Part shown: piece by piece, positions 7,686 to 16,420 of the stretch
Numbering within the stretch: the stretch's first letter is position 1
How the letters are laid out: each line of letters opens with the position of its first letter
DNA from: Chloroflexota bacterium
GTDB taxonomy: Bacteria; Chloroflexota; UBA6077; FW602-bin22
NCBI GenBank assembly: GCA_004297775.1
Contig: SCUE01000034.1
Span: forward strand, 62,001 to 126,000
Length of the DNA: 64,000 bases
Direction of reading: 5' to 3'
Position numbers and translations under genes: made by a program
The notes under the pieces: generated by a model
The model's database searches: none
What the model was told of the DNA's origin: nothing
Seen by the model: the letters and a program-made list of their open reading frames with translations, nothing else

Positions 7686-8081
7686 ATGTCGGTTCTGAAT
7701 ATCAACATCCTGGCAGTGGTGGTCGCGGCGATCGCGCATCAAGCGATCGGGTATCTCTGGTACGGAGCCCTGTTCGGCAAGATGTGGATGAAGGCGCGGG
7801 GCGTCACCACGATGGGCGATCCGATGCGCCCGATGATCATCGCGTCGATCTCCGCCCTGGTCATGGCGCTCGGTATGGCCATGGTCATTTCGGCCGCGCC
7901 AGTTCAGAACCTGGTGGCCGGCCTGACGCTGGGCGCGGTTGCCGGCGTCTTCTTCGTGGGCGCCAGCTCGGTCATCAATGGCGCGTACGAACAGCGATCC
8001 TGGACAGTGACGATCCTGTTCGTCTGCTACGAGGTCGTCTCTCTTGTCGCGATGGGTGCGATCATCGGCTTCTGGCGCTAG
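7686..8081 (+). CDS. DUF1761 membrane protein
   Basis: A 131-residue integral membrane protein with four predicted hydrophobic segments (about residues 5-25, 50-70, 76-95, 105-128). The N-terminus (NINILAVVVAAIAHQAIGYLWYGALFGKMWMK) matches the DUF1761 pattern of a helix followed by a WYG/LFGK-W motif. Function is unknown. ATG 7686 lies 9 bp after a strong Shine-Dalgarno (AAGGAGGA, 7669-7676); a TTG at 7677 sits too close to it. It appears monocistronic, with a strong palindromic hairpin just after its stop. Confidence 0.75.
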   Translation: MSVLNINILAVVVAAIAHQAIGYLWYGALFGKMWMKARGVTTMGDPMRPMIIASISALVMALGMAMVISAAPVQNLVAGLTLGAVAGVFFVGASSVINGAYEQRSWTVTILFVCYEVVSLVAMGAIIGFWR

Positions 8082-8091
8082 TTCGCCAGAC

Positions 8092-8119
8092 CGTGGTGGC
8101 GGCGATCGCCGCCACCACG
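8092..8119. terminator. 28-bp perfect palindrome, likely terminator
   Basis: Positions 8092-8119 are a perfect palindrome centred on the AT at 8105-8106, with arms CGTGGTGGCGGCG. It starts 10 bp after the DUF1761 stop. In RNA it would form a very stable hairpin in either direction. There is no T-run. Confidence 0.55.
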
Positions 8120-8164
8120 TGACCGCCGCCACTACTTCGTGGACCGCGCTACCCTGCCTTCGCA

Positions 8165-8311
8165 ATGAACGCCGAGTTCCTGCGTGGATTGTTCGGACTG
8201 GACGGCAAAGTTGCGCTCGTCACGGGCGCATCGGGCGGTGTCGGCGGCGCGCTTGCGCACGGTCTGGCCCCCTACGTCGACGGCGGCTTCCTTGCCGGCA
8301 GCCCCTGGTGA
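8165..8311 (+). pseudogene. Short-chain dehydrogenase remnant with internal deletion
   Basis: A 48-codon open frame that joins the two ends of an SDR gene. Residues 1-35 give the SDR N-terminus, LDGKVALVTGASGGVGGALA, with the TGxxxGxG NAD(P)-binding motif. Residues 36-48 read PYVDGGFLAGSPW, the usual C-terminal end of SDRs. The roughly 200 residues between, including the Ser-Tyr-Lys catalytic set, are missing and the join is in frame. A functional reductase is impossible. The most likely history is an in-frame deletion of about 600 bp. The stop at 8311 is 20 bp before the carbamoylase gene. Confidence 0.75.
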
Positions 8312-8331
8312 AGATGAAGATGAGGCCTGTA

Positions 8332-9579
8332 ATGCCCGACATCGTCACCGGCGCCCGCATTGATCTCGGTCGTCTCCGCGCATCGATCCTGGAAATGGCC
8401 GCGATCGGCGCGACCGCCGCCGGCGGCGTCACGCGGTTGACGCTCACCGACGAGGACCGCGCCGCCCGTGACCTCTTCGCGCGTTGGTGCGCCGATGCCG
8501 GCTTGACCCTCCGCCTCGATGACATGGGTACCCAGTACGCCCGCTACGAGGGGCGCGACCCGTCGCTGGCCCCGGTCCTTCTTGGCTCGCATCTCGACAG
8601 CGTCCCGGCCGGTGGCAAGTACGATGGGCCGCTCGGCGTCCTGACTGGGCTCGAAGTCGTGCGCGCGTTGCGCGACGCCGGCCTTCGTGGGCGACGCGCG
8701 ATCGAGATCGTCAACTTCACGAATGAGGAAGGCGCCCGGTTCGAGCCGGCGATGGTCGCGTCGGCGGTCCTGGTCGGAGCGTACACGGCTGACTTTGTTC
8801 ACCATCGGCGTGACGCGACTGGGCTGAGGTTCGGCGACGAACTCGACCGCATCGGCTATCGGGGCGACGCGGCGAATCGTCCCGGCGCGATCCACGCCTA
8901 TCTGGAGCTTCACATCGAGCAGGGTCCCGTGCTCGAATCGGAGAACCTGCCACTCGCCGCGGTCGAGGGCATCCTCGGCATTCGTTGGTTCAACGTGACA
9001 CTGCGCGGGCAGTCACAGCACGCCGGTCCGAGCCCGATGCGCTCGCGGCGCGACGCGATGGTCGCCGCTGGCCGCATCATCGTCGGTCTACGAGAACTGG
9101 CACTGTCGTACCCAGACCCGGTTGTCGCGACGGTTGGACGTCTGCGGCCGGTCCCTGGCGTCATCAACCAGATTCCGGCCGAGGTCGTTATGAGTGCCGA
9201 CGTGCGCCACTGGACCGACGAAGGATTGGCCGAGATTGCCGGCAAGGCCGAGGCGCTCATGCGGCGCATCGCGGTCGAGGAACGGGTCGAGATCGACATC
9301 GAGACGATCCAGAACGTTCCACCGACGCGATTCGATCCACGCCTGGTCGAGCTTCTCGACGCGTCGATCCAGGCGGTCGGCGCGCCCTCCCGCCGAATGG
9401 TGGCCGGCGCTGGCCACGACGCGAAGTACATGAATGACATTACCCCGACCGCGATGCTGTTCGTCCGCACGATCGGCGGCATGAGTCACTGCGAGTCGGA
9501 AGAGATCGCCTGGGATGACGCGCGTTTGGGTGCCGAGACTCTGCTGCGTGCCGCGCTACGCCTGGCCGAAGAGCCGTAG
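8332..9579 (+). CDS. Zn-dependent N-carbamoyl-L-amino-acid hydrolase / allantoate amidohydrolase (M20)
   Basis: A 415-residue M20-family amidase of the hydantoinase/carbamoylase group, which releases ammonia and CO2 from N-carbamoyl amino acids, allantoate or ureidoglycolate. Metal-site landmarks are LLGSHLDSVPAGGKYDGPLG (His87, Asp98), FTNEEGARF (Glu132/133), LHIEQGPVLE and the late MSHCESEE. The length is typical. Start ATG 8332 is preferred because GAGG lies 6 bp upstream; in-frame ATGs at 8314 and 8320 are alternatives and 8314 directly follows the SDR remnant. No hydantoinase or allantoinase is next to it, so the substrate is open. Confidence 0.85.
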   Translation: MPDIVTGARIDLGRLRASILEMAAIGATAAGGVTRLTLTDEDRAARDLFARWCADAGLTLRLDDMGTQYARYEGRDPSLAPVLLGSHLDSVPAGGKYDGPLGVLTGLEVVRALRDAGLRGRRAIEIVNFTNEEGARFEPAMVASAVLVGAYTADFVHHRRDATGLRFGDELDRIGYRGDAANRPGAIHAYLELHIEQGPVLESENLPLAAVEGILGIRWFNVTLRGQSQHAGPSPMRSRRDAMVAAGRIIVGLRELALSYPDPVVATVGRLRPVPGVINQIPAEVVMSADVRHWTDEGLAEIAGKAEALMRRIAVEERVEIDIETIQNVPPTRFDPRLVELLDASIQAVGAPSRRMVAGAGHDAKYMNDITPTAMLFVRTIGGMSHCESEEIAWDDARLGAETLLRAALRLAEEP

Positions 9580-9683
9580 AACGATACGACGTACTTGACA
9601 CGTGGGGTAGCATTGTGCGCGAGTGTCGGTCGCTCGTCGATCGTGGTCGGCGGCGCCGGCGACGCGAACGTGGAGGCGCGGCA

Positions 9684-9848
9684 ATGGATCAAGACCCGGT
9701 GTGCGGTATGAAGCTCCGACCCGGCCAGGAAGCGGCATCGATCACGTACCAGGATCACACCTACCATTTCTGCTCGTCCGACTGCAAGCGCGAGTTTGAG
9801 CGACACCCGAAGCAGTACATCACCGCCGGAGCGGCGAGTAGCCGCTAG
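9684..9848 (+). CDS. YHS-domain small metal-binding protein
   Basis: A 54-residue protein that is almost all YHS domain: DPVCGMKL at residues 4-11, then YQDHTYHFCSSDCKREFERHPKQY. The Cys residues (DPVCGM and FCSSDC) are the expected metal ligands; YHS domains occur alone or in copper/heavy-metal ATPases and bind metal or act as metallochaperones. ATG 9684 is preceded by TGGAGG (9671-9676). The gene is too short to be missed as noise because nearly every residue fits the domain. Confidence 0.8.
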   Translation: MDQDPVCGMKLRPGQEAASITYQDHTYHFCSSDCKREFERHPKQYITAGAASSR

Positions 9849-10021
9849 TTTTCCCCCTACCGACCCAACTCGACCACGCTCAAGCGACGCCGTGGTGGCA
9901 CGCGTGTCGACGTCGTTCGTGGGCCGCGGTCGCTGCCGCGTGGTAGGCTCGGTTTGGGCGCCAGTATTGCGGAGCGGCAGCGAGGGAACCGCCACGGCGC
10001 CTGCGATGGAGGGGTGGAGCA

Positions 10022-10573
10022 ATGCCGGGGCAATCGTCGGTCCGCGAGGTCGCCACGCTCGGTGGCGGGTGCTTCTGGTGTCTCGAAGCGGTCTACGTCG
10101 AGTTTCGTGGCGTCGAGCGCGTTGTCTCCGGGTACACCGGCGGACACATCGTGAATCCAACCTATCGACAGGTCTGCGGTGCCGACACCGGCCATGTCGA
10201 AGTCGTCCAGGCTACGTTCGATCCGTCGGTCATCGCCTATCGCGACCTCCTGGATGTGTTCTTCACGATCCACGATCCGACCACGCCGAATCGGCAGAGT
10301 CCCGACATCGGACCTCAATATCGGTCGGCGATCTTCACACACTCGCCAGAACAGGCAGTAATCGCGAAATCGGCAATCGCCGACTGGACTCGCCGCGGGC
10401 TCTGGCGCAATCCGATCGTGACCGAGGTGCTGCCGGCGTCGGTCTTCTATCCGGCCGAGGCGTACCACCAGGAGTACTACGCCAACAACGCCGATCAGCG
10501 GTACTGCCAGATCGTCATCGACCCGAAGCTGAGCAAGGCGCGCAAGGAGTTCGCCAGCCGATTGGCACGCTAA
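10022..10573 (+). CDS. msrA: Peptide-methionine (S)-S-oxide reductase MsrA
   Basis: A 183-residue MsrA. The catalytic motif GGCFWCLEA (residues 14-22) is intact, followed by the family signature VSGYTGG, the GHVEVVQ strand, the YRDLLDVFFTIHDPT segment and AYHQEY near the C-terminus. A later Cys (YCQIVIDPK) is the likely resolving residue. It repairs methionine sulfoxide in proteins using thioredoxin. ATG 10022 follows a purine-rich GGAGGGGTGGAGC stretch. It stands alone between YHS and TfoX-N genes. Confidence 0.93.
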   Translation: MPGQSSVREVATLGGGCFWCLEAVYVEFRGVERVVSGYTGGHIVNPTYRQVCGADTGHVEVVQATFDPSVIAYRDLLDVFFTIHDPTTPNRQSPDIGPQYRSAIFTHSPEQAVIAKSAIADWTRRGLWRNPIVTEVLPASVFYPAEAYHQEYYANNADQRYCQIVIDPKLSKARKEFASRLAR

Positions 10574-10595
10574 CCGCGCTGCGTTCAGACGCGGT
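10573..10595 (+). terminator. Weak hairpin after msrA
   Basis: ACCGCG (10573-10578) can pair with CGCGGT (10590-10595) across an 11-nt loop directly at the msrA stop. There is no T-run, so support is weak. Confidence 0.3.
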
Positions 10596-10646
10596 CAATC
10601 GGCCCGTGGCGTAATCTGCGCGCGAACGCGGGAGGATGGTGAGGTC

Positions 10647-10985
10647 ATGGCCTACGACGAAACTCTGGCGACGCGGATTCGTGACGTTCTGGCGCTCGAC
10701 GGCGACGTCAGTGAAATGAAGATGTTCGGCGGCATCGCTTACCTCGTCGGCGGGAACATGGGTGTCGGCATCGTCGGCGAGAAACTGATGGTGCGCGTCG
10801 GCGGCGACGACCATGACCGGGCGATGGCCGACCCCCATGCCGAGCCGATGGATTTCAACGGCCGTCCCATGCGCGGGATGATCTACGTCCGTCCCCATGG
10901 CATCGCCGATGATGAAGCGCTTCGACGCTGGGTCGATTGGGGCATCGGCTACGCGCGTGCCCAACCCGTCAAGAAGAAGAAATAG
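10647..10985 (+). CDS. TfoX N-terminal domain protein
   Basis: A 112-residue protein matching the TfoX/Sxy N-terminal domain: VSEMKMFGGIAYLVGGNMGVGIVGEKLMVRV early, then the PMDFNGRPMRGMIYVRP strand and a C-terminal helix ending in KKKK. Stand-alone proteins of this kind are widespread and mostly uncharacterised. The full TfoX competence regulator has an extra C-terminal domain that is absent here, so a competence role should not be assumed. ATG 10647 is preceded by GGGAGGATGGTGAGG. Confidence 0.8.
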   Translation: MAYDETLATRIRDVLALDGDVSEMKMFGGIAYLVGGNMGVGIVGEKLMVRVGGDDHDRAMADPHAEPMDFNGRPMRGMIYVRPHGIADDEALRRWVDWGIGYARAQPVKKKK

Positions 10986-11069
10986 CCCTCGCGGAGCGGC
11001 TACCCAGCCAGCGTCGGGATGTCCACCACCGCGAGCCGCGGATGCGCAGCCATGTAGACTGGCGCCGAC

Positions 11070-12674
11070 ATGGACACACTGATTCGCAACGCTCGCCTCG
11101 TCGATGGCACCGGCAACCCGTGGCAGGTCGCCGACGTGGCGATCGAGGGCGATCGCGTCGGGGCGATTGCGCCTCCCGGCCGGATCGAGGCCGGCAATGC
11201 CCGCGTCGCGATCAATGCGACCGGACAGATCCTCTGCCCTGGTTTCATCGATATCCAGAGCCACTCGATCATTCCATTCCTGACCGATGGTCGCTCGATC
11301 TCGAAAGTCACCCAGGGCGTCACGACCGAGATCATGGGCGAACTCTGGACGCCTGGACCGTTCGGCGGTCTTCGCCAGTCGCCGTTCCTCCGTGGCTTCG
11401 GCGCCGTGTCCGACGAGCTCGAACGCGAGGCGCGTGGCTGGGCACGGTTCCGCGATTGGATCGACGCGCAGGCGCAACGAGGCGCCTCGGTCAACTTCGG
11501 GTCCTTCGTCGGCGGCGCGACGATCCGCGAGTACGCCGTGGGTTGGCGGCAGGGCGCGCCCACGCCCGATGAGCTCGCGACGATGACGCGTCAGACCCGA
11601 GCGGCGATGGACGACGGCGCATTCGGCATCGCGCCGGCGCTGATCTATCCACCGAACTCATACGCGACCGACGCGGAGTTGGCCGCCTGCGCCGCCGAGG
11701 TCGGACGCGCCGGCGGCGTCTACATCGTTCACATCCGCTCGGAGGGCGATCGTTTCCTCGAATCGTTGGCCGAAACGATTCAGTTGAGCCGCGATGCCAA
11801 CTGTCCGGTCGAGATCTACCACCTGAAGGCGACCGGATCGCGCAACTGGGCGAAGATGCCAGAGGCGATCGCGATGATCGATCGCGCCCGGAGCGACGGG
11901 ATCGACATCGCGGCCGACATGTATCCATACGTCGCGTCCGGCACCGGTTTGGCCGCGGCCTTGCCGGACTGGGCACAGGCCGACGGCAAGCTATCGGACA
12001 ATCTGCGCGACCCGGCGATCCGCGCCCGGATTCGCCAGGGAATCCTCGATCCCGGCGCGCGGGGCGTCATGGCCGGTCCGGGCGGCGTCCTCGTCGTCGG
12101 CCTACGTCTCCCCGAGCATCAGTCGCACAACGGCCAGACGCTCGAACAGATCGCGGCGACGCGTGGCGAGGAGTGGCCCGACACGCTGATGGATCTGGTC
12201 CTGGCCGAAGGTCCGTGGGCGTCGGCGATCTACTTCCTGATGGCCGAAAAGAACCTGCCTCTCCAGATGAAACAGCCGTGGGTCAAGATCAGCACCGACG
12301 CGCCGGGCATCGATCCGGCTCGCCCGGAGCGTGTCCTCGTGCACCCGCGCGCCTACGGGACCTTCACCCGGGTGCTCGGTCGCTACGTGCGCGAGCAGGG
12401 CGCGATCGCGCTCGAAGACGCGATTCGCAAGATGACGTCGTCGGTCGCCGATCGCTGCGGTCTGCGCGATCGCGGTCAGGTGCGAACCGGCTTCCACGCC
12501 GACCTTGTGCTGTTCGATCCAGCGACCGTCAACGACCGTGCCACGTTCGCCGACCCGCACCAGCTCTCGACCGGCATCAACCACGTGTGGGTGAACGGAA
12601 AGCCGGTCGTCTCGAATGGCGCGCACACTGGCGCAATGCCCGGTCGGGCGGTGTACGGTTCGGCGCGATCCTAA
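11070..12674 (+). CDS. D-aminoacylase-like amidohydrolase with altered metal ligands
   Basis: A 534-residue amidohydrolase of the N-acyl-D-amino-acid deacylase group (TIM barrel plus small beta domain). The start MDTLIRNARLVDGTGNPWQVADVAIEGDRV and the late RGQVRTGFHADLVLFDP are typical. The usual HxH of strand 1 is Q63-S-H65 (PGFIDIQSHS), and the bridging Cys expected in a GNCG motif is replaced by Glu91 (EIMGEL). Other expected ligands look present: His in YIVHIRSEGD, His in EIYHLKATG and Asp in KISTDAPGID. So the protein is probably active but in a subgroup with a different metal site. ATG 11070 is used. It ends against a convergent Gfo/Idh gene. Confidence 0.8.
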   Translation: MDTLIRNARLVDGTGNPWQVADVAIEGDRVGAIAPPGRIEAGNARVAINATGQILCPGFIDIQSHSIIPFLTDGRSISKVTQGVTTEIMGELWTPGPFGGLRQSPFLRGFGAVSDELEREARGWARFRDWIDAQAQRGASVNFGSFVGGATIREYAVGWRQGAPTPDELATMTRQTRAAMDDGAFGIAPALIYPPNSYATDAELAACAAEVGRAGGVYIVHIRSEGDRFLESLAETIQLSRDANCPVEIYHLKATGSRNWAKMPEAIAMIDRARSDGIDIAADMYPYVASGTGLAAALPDWAQADGKLSDNLRDPAIRARIRQGILDPGARGVMAGPGGVLVVGLRLPEHQSHNGQTLEQIAATRGEEWPDTLMDLVLAEGPWASAIYFLMAEKNLPLQMKQPWVKISTDAPGIDPARPERVLVHPRAYGTFTRVLGRYVREQGAIALEDAIRKMTSSVADRCGLRDRGQVRTGFHADLVLFDPATVNDRATFADPHQLSTGINHVWVNGKPVVSNGAHTGAMPGRAVYGSARS

Positions 12675-12677
12675 TTC

Positions 12678-12712
12678 GCGGCCGTTCCTACTCTTCGTGC
12701 AGGAACGGCCGC
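12678..12712. terminator. Convergent hairpin with 12-bp stem
   Basis: GCGGCCGTTCCT (12678-12689) pairs perfectly with 12701-12712 across an 11-nt loop. It lies just after the amidohydrolase stop and overlaps the 3' end of the oppositely oriented Gfo/Idh gene, so it can serve as a two-way terminator. Confidence 0.6.
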
Positions 12713-13866
12713 AGGTCGATGCGCGTCCCCTCGGCCGCCGAAACATAGGCTCCGTAGATCGTCGCGATGACGTCGCGCGCGAGGTGTCCGTCCGAGAGCG
12801 GCGGCGAGCCATCGCGCGCGCTCCGCACGAAATCCTCGATCTCGGCCGGATACCCGGTCATGAAATCCTCGTCCGGCGCGGGAAACGTCCAGCCGGCCTT
12901 CGTCTCGATCTTTTCGGCGATGTACTCGTCGCCAAACACGTCGGGCGTCGGCGCATAGGCGACGACAGCGGTGTTTGGATTGATGTTCGCCTGCACAACC
13001 GCGTTCGCACCGTAGGCGACCAGGTAATTCTTGATGCCACCCAGCACCGTGTCGGCCGCCGTGATCTGCGCGACCGTGCCGTCGTCGAACATCACGACCA
13101 TCGTGCCCCAGTCCTCGACATCGATCCAACCGCCCCGCAGAAACGCGCGCGACGATGCGCGATACGCCTCGGATGAGGTGAGGCGCGCCGTTGCGCCGAT
13201 GACCTCGACCGGTCGAATCGGTCGCCCAAGCCGTGCCTGTCCCTCGGCCCGCTTCAGGTAGAACGCCGCCCCGAGCGGATGGCAGCCCTTGCCGAGAAGC
13301 GATCCGCCGCCGGCAGTCGCCCATCGTCGAGCGTACTCGGCGTGTGAGCCGGAGTGCGACTCCTCGCCCTCGATGCGTAGGATCGGCGCGCGGGCCGCCG
13401 CAAAGAGCCGGCGCGCCTTCTGGATCGACGGGGCGTAGACCCAGTTCTCGGCGTACATCAGCCGCACGCCGGCCGCGTCGCACGAATCGAGCAGCGCGTC
13501 GGCGTTCACCAGCGCCTCGGCCAACAGCGCCCGCGGGTTTCCGACGTGCTCGAACGCGCCGGTCAGTGGCTTCTCGACGATGAGATGTTTCCCCGCTCGC
13601 GCGGCCGCGACGCCGAATGGGGCGTGCAGGTGATTCGGCACGCACAGGTCGATGACATCGATCTCGGGGTCGCCCAGCAGCTCCTCGACCGAGCCGGCGA
13701 CACGTTCGATGCGATGGGTCGCCGCGAATGCCTGGGCTCGTTCGCCGCGCGAGGCGCAGACCGCCCGTAGCTCGACGCCCGGGCCGGGAAGGCGATGGTA
13801 CGCCTCGGCATGGATCCTGGCGATGAACCCGGCGCCGACGATGCCAATGCGAACCGGACGGTTCAT
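12688..13866 (-). CDS. Gfo/Idh/MocA family NAD(P)-dependent oxidoreductase
   Basis: A 392-residue oxidoreductase acting on sugars, cyclitols or related polyols. The Rossmann motif GIVGAGFIARIHAEAY is at residues 7-22, the family lysine is in HLIVEKPLT (about residues 93-101), and the C-terminal domain contains GGSLLGKGCHPLGAAFYL and WTFPAPDEDFMTGY. ATG 13866 (MNRPVRIG) is chosen over the upstream TTG at 13878, which would overlap the preceding gene. Only 1 bp separates it from the stop of the lipoprotein gene upstream, so the two are co-transcribed although their functions look unrelated. Confidence 0.88.
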   Translation of the reverse strand: MNRPVRIGIVGAGFIARIHAEAYHRLPGPGVELRAVCASRGERAQAFAATHRIERVAGSVEELLGDPEIDVIDLCVPNHLHAPFGVAAARAGKHLIVEKPLTGAFEHVGNPRALLAEALVNADALLDSCDAAGVRLMYAENWVYAPSIQKARRLFAAARAPILRIEGEESHSGSHAEYARRWATAGGGSLLGKGCHPLGAAFYLKRAEGQARLGRPIRPVEVIGATARLTSSEAYRASSRAFLRGGWIDVEDWGTMVVMFDDGTVAQITAADTVLGGIKNYLVAYGANAVVQANINPNTAVVAYAPTPDVFGDEYIAEKIETKAGWTFPAPDEDFMTGYPAEIEDFVRSARDGSPPLSDGHLARDVIATIYGAYVSAAEGTRIDLRPFLHEE

Positions 13867-13867
13867 G

Positions 13868-14659
13868 TCACGCTCCAAACTTCGAAAAGGCGGACTGGTA
13901 CGTCTTGATCTGGTCCTGTGTGATGCCGGGCGGCAGGCGAAGCACGGCCAGATTCGCGTCCGAACGAACGAGCGGCACGGATCCCGATCCCGCGCCGGCG
14001 CCGGCCAGGGCCTGCACCCGCGCTTGAAGCGCGGCCGGATCGGCGAAAAGCTCGGCGAAGCCGACCGCGTTGGCGACCGCCGGATCCTGCCAGGAGAGCT
14101 TGCCCGCGTACTGGCCAGCCTTGCCGAGGAGACGGTCCGGGTCGGTCTGGGCGGTCAACTCCGTGATGCCGGTGATCGGTAGCCCGGTCGCCATGAGCGC
14201 GAGCTTCATCAACTTCGGATCCATCTTCGGCTTCGGTGGCGGCGGCATCGGTCCATCTGTCTTCGCGGACGGCGCCGCCGGGTTCGCCTTCACCGATGCG
14301 GCGCCCGCTTTCGCCGGCGAGTTGGAATTCGGTCTGGCTCCGGCGCCAGTGTCAGGCCCGCGCGCCCGTGCCGCGGCGGCGTTCGTGTGGTTACGTGGCT
14401 GACCGGCCGCGACGCGCGGGCTCGGTTTCGGTGAGGGCGTCGGTGAAGGCGCGACCTTAGTCGCGGATGCTGGCACGCGCGTCTTCGTCGCGGTCAGTCG
14501 AAGCGGCGTCGGCGGCACCGGCGTCGGTGTCGGCGTGTCGTCGGTGCTGACGACGACGACGTTCGTGGCCGGGAGCGTTTCCAGACCCTTCGCCGCGGCG
14601 ACGCGCCCGCAGCCAATCCCGAACGACGCAATCAGCGCGATCGCAACGAACCACCACAT
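13868..14659 (-). CDS. Putative lipoprotein, Pro/Thr/Ala-rich, unknown function
   Basis: A 263-residue exported protein. The signal is short and hydrophobic (MWWFVAIALIASFGIGC), with a lipobox-like FGIGC and Cys17. A long low-complexity stretch follows (about residues 42-145; TPTPTPVPPTP, PSPTPSPKPSP), as in many Chloroflexota surface proteins. A folded C-terminal part (about 150-263) ends with LRLPPGITQDQIKTYQSAFSKFGA. No known domain is recognisable. It is divergent from the membrane protein at 14767, sharing a 107-bp promoter region, and is followed by the Gfo/Idh gene after 1 bp. Confidence 0.6.
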   Translation of the reverse strand: MWWFVAIALIASFGIGCGRVAAAKGLETLPATNVVVVSTDDTPTPTPVPPTPLRLTATKTRVPASATKVAPSPTPSPKPSPRVAAGQPRNHTNAAAARARGPDTGAGARPNSNSPAKAGAASVKANPAAPSAKTDGPMPPPPKPKMDPKLMKLALMATGLPITGITELTAQTDPDRLLGKAGQYAGKLSWQDPAVANAVGFAELFADPAALQARVQALAGAGAGSGSVPLVRSDANLAVLRLPPGITQDQIKTYQSAFSKFGA

Positions 14660-14766
14660 ACCGACTGGCCCATCCTATCAGCCGGCGCGCGATGAATCCC
14701 TAAGCCTTTCGGGAATTGCGTCACGGTCGGTTGCGCGTCTCTCCAGGTGGCAGTAGGCTGGCGGAC

Positions 14767-16194
14767 ATGGCTTCGCCGACGCGTGTTCCGGCCGGACGAT
14801 CTTCCGGCGGCGGTCTGATCCTGCCGCTGATCGCGCTGGTAGCATTTGTCGGACTTGCCGCGGTCGCGCTATACGTCATGTTCGGCGGCAACGAGTTGCC
14901 GTCGGCCGGACTCTCGCTCACTCCCGGGCCAGGCGTCGGGCTCGCGCCCGCCGGTCGGTCGACCAGTTCTCTTACCAGTGCCGTTCTACCCACTCCGGTC
15001 GCGCCGGGAGGCCGTGCGCCTGAACCGGCGTTTCCGTCGGTCAACCTGGCGGCCACGCGCGATGGTTCGGCCGAGCGCGCGGTCGCCGAGTTTCTGTCTG
15101 GCTGGCAGGCAACCGACTTCGGCCGGATGGCGGCCGCGGCGGCACCGAGCTGGCGCACCGGACGAGGCGATCCGACGCGCGCAATCGCGCAACAATTTAC
15201 CGGACGGCAATTGTTGGGCGCCGACATGGGTCCGATCGAATCGGCGCGCCAGGACATCGCCGAGGTGCCGGTCACCATCTGGACGACCGGTCCCGACGGT
15301 CGCATTGAGGAACGTCGTTTGGTTGCGGTGGCCGTGCCCGAGACACCGGATGGACAGCTCGCTCCTGGTGAAGGGCGCGGCCGCGTCTGGGGGCTGAATC
15401 CGGACACGTTCGCGCAGCGCCTCGCCGACACGACGCCCCGCATTGTGACGCCGGTCGCGGCGCTGAAGCCGGTCGAACGCCCAGCCGTCGCCGCGATCGC
15501 GCCTCCGCCCGCACTGTCCACCACCCAGCCAACGTCGCACCCGGCCACACCAGTAACGGAGCCACCTCGTGCCACGGCTGCCGCGCCGACCGCGCCGCGG
15601 ATACTCGTCCTCGCACCGCCCGCGGCACAGTCAGTGCTGGCAGGACCACGGCCGTCTCCGTCGCCGACGCCGATGCGGCTCGGCGCGATCGAGACGGCCG
15701 CCGCGCAGCCTTCGCCGATCGACGCCGCCAGCGTGGCGGCGATGCGCGCCGCCCAGGCAGCCGCGGCCGCGCCGACCGGGACCCCGGAACCGGACTTCCC
15801 CTCCGGTGGCCTCGGTCTGACACGAAATCAGTGGCAGCGTGCCCAGGCCCAGAGCGCACCTGGCGCGGATGGGGCACGTGGCTGGTACGTCGTGGACGAA
15901 CGTGATGGGAACATCTCGCGGATCGAACGGAACTGGCCCGATGGCAGCGGACCGCCGATTGAGGATGCGCGCCGCATCGCTCGCGGCCTGATGCCCGACG
16001 ACGCCCGCATCGCGCGTGGCTACCAGACCGCCGCCGGCCGCAGCGTCGAGATTTTTCAGAGCGCCGCGCTGTGGACGCGCTTCGAGGCCGCGGGCGCGTG
16101 GGAGGGCGGCGAACCGGGCGAGTTCGCGGTGGTCTACTCGTCCCGCGGCGGCCGCGTCGCGTCGCTCGTCATCGCGACTGGAACTGGTCCTTAG
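14767..16194 (+). CDS. Single-pass membrane protein with Pro/Ala-rich stalk, unknown function
   Basis: A 475-residue protein with one N-terminal membrane helix (about residues 18-40; LILPLIALVAFVGLAAVALYV), no cleavage signal, and an outward part in three sections. These are a first folded region around residues 90-215 (AERAVAEFLSGWQATDFGRM onward), a proline/alanine/threonine-rich stalk around 220-355, and a second folded region ending with a beta-like EFAVVYSSRGGRVASLVIATG. I recognise no family. ATG 14767 is chosen because the helix follows directly; an upstream in-frame start at 14716 would overlap the divergent promoter. Confidence 0.6.
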   Translation: MASPTRVPAGRSSGGGLILPLIALVAFVGLAAVALYVMFGGNELPSAGLSLTPGPGVGLAPAGRSTSSLTSAVLPTPVAPGGRAPEPAFPSVNLAATRDGSAERAVAEFLSGWQATDFGRMAAAAAPSWRTGRGDPTRAIAQQFTGRQLLGADMGPIESARQDIAEVPVTIWTTGPDGRIEERRLVAVAVPETPDGQLAPGEGRGRVWGLNPDTFAQRLADTTPRIVTPVAALKPVERPAVAAIAPPPALSTTQPTSHPATPVTEPPRATAAAPTAPRILVLAPPAAQSVLAGPRPSPSPTPMRLGAIETAAAQPSPIDAASVAAMRAAQAAAAAPTGTPEPDFPSGGLGLTRNQWQRAQAQSAPGADGARGWYVVDERDGNISRIERNWPDGSGPPIEDARRIARGLMPDDARIARGYQTAAGRSVEIFQSAALWTRFEAAGAWEGGEPGEFAVVYSSRGGRVASLVIATGTGP

Positions 16195-16420
16195 TACAGG
16201 AGCACAGGTTTTCATAAGTTCCGATACCATCGCCGGTCGGGTCGTGGACGTCGCAGTCGACCACGTCGCGACCGGACTGGCGGCTGCCCCAGGGCGCGTC
16301 CATAGCGTTCGGCGGTATAGCGAGCGCGGCCCCGCGGCCAGATCTGGCGGCGGAGCGGACACGAGCAGTTCGCGAACGGAACGCTGTATGATGCCAGGAT
16401 CGCACTGGGAGGAAACAGGA

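Noticed and set aside
10647..10985. Competence regulator TfoX
   Set aside because: Only the N-terminal domain is present; stand-alone versions are widespread and not linked to competence.
16364..16392. Promoter with -10 TATGAT before the sugar-binding lipoprotein gene
   Set aside because: TATGAT at 16387-16392 is close to consensus, but nothing like a -35 lies 16-18 bp upstream; too weak to list.
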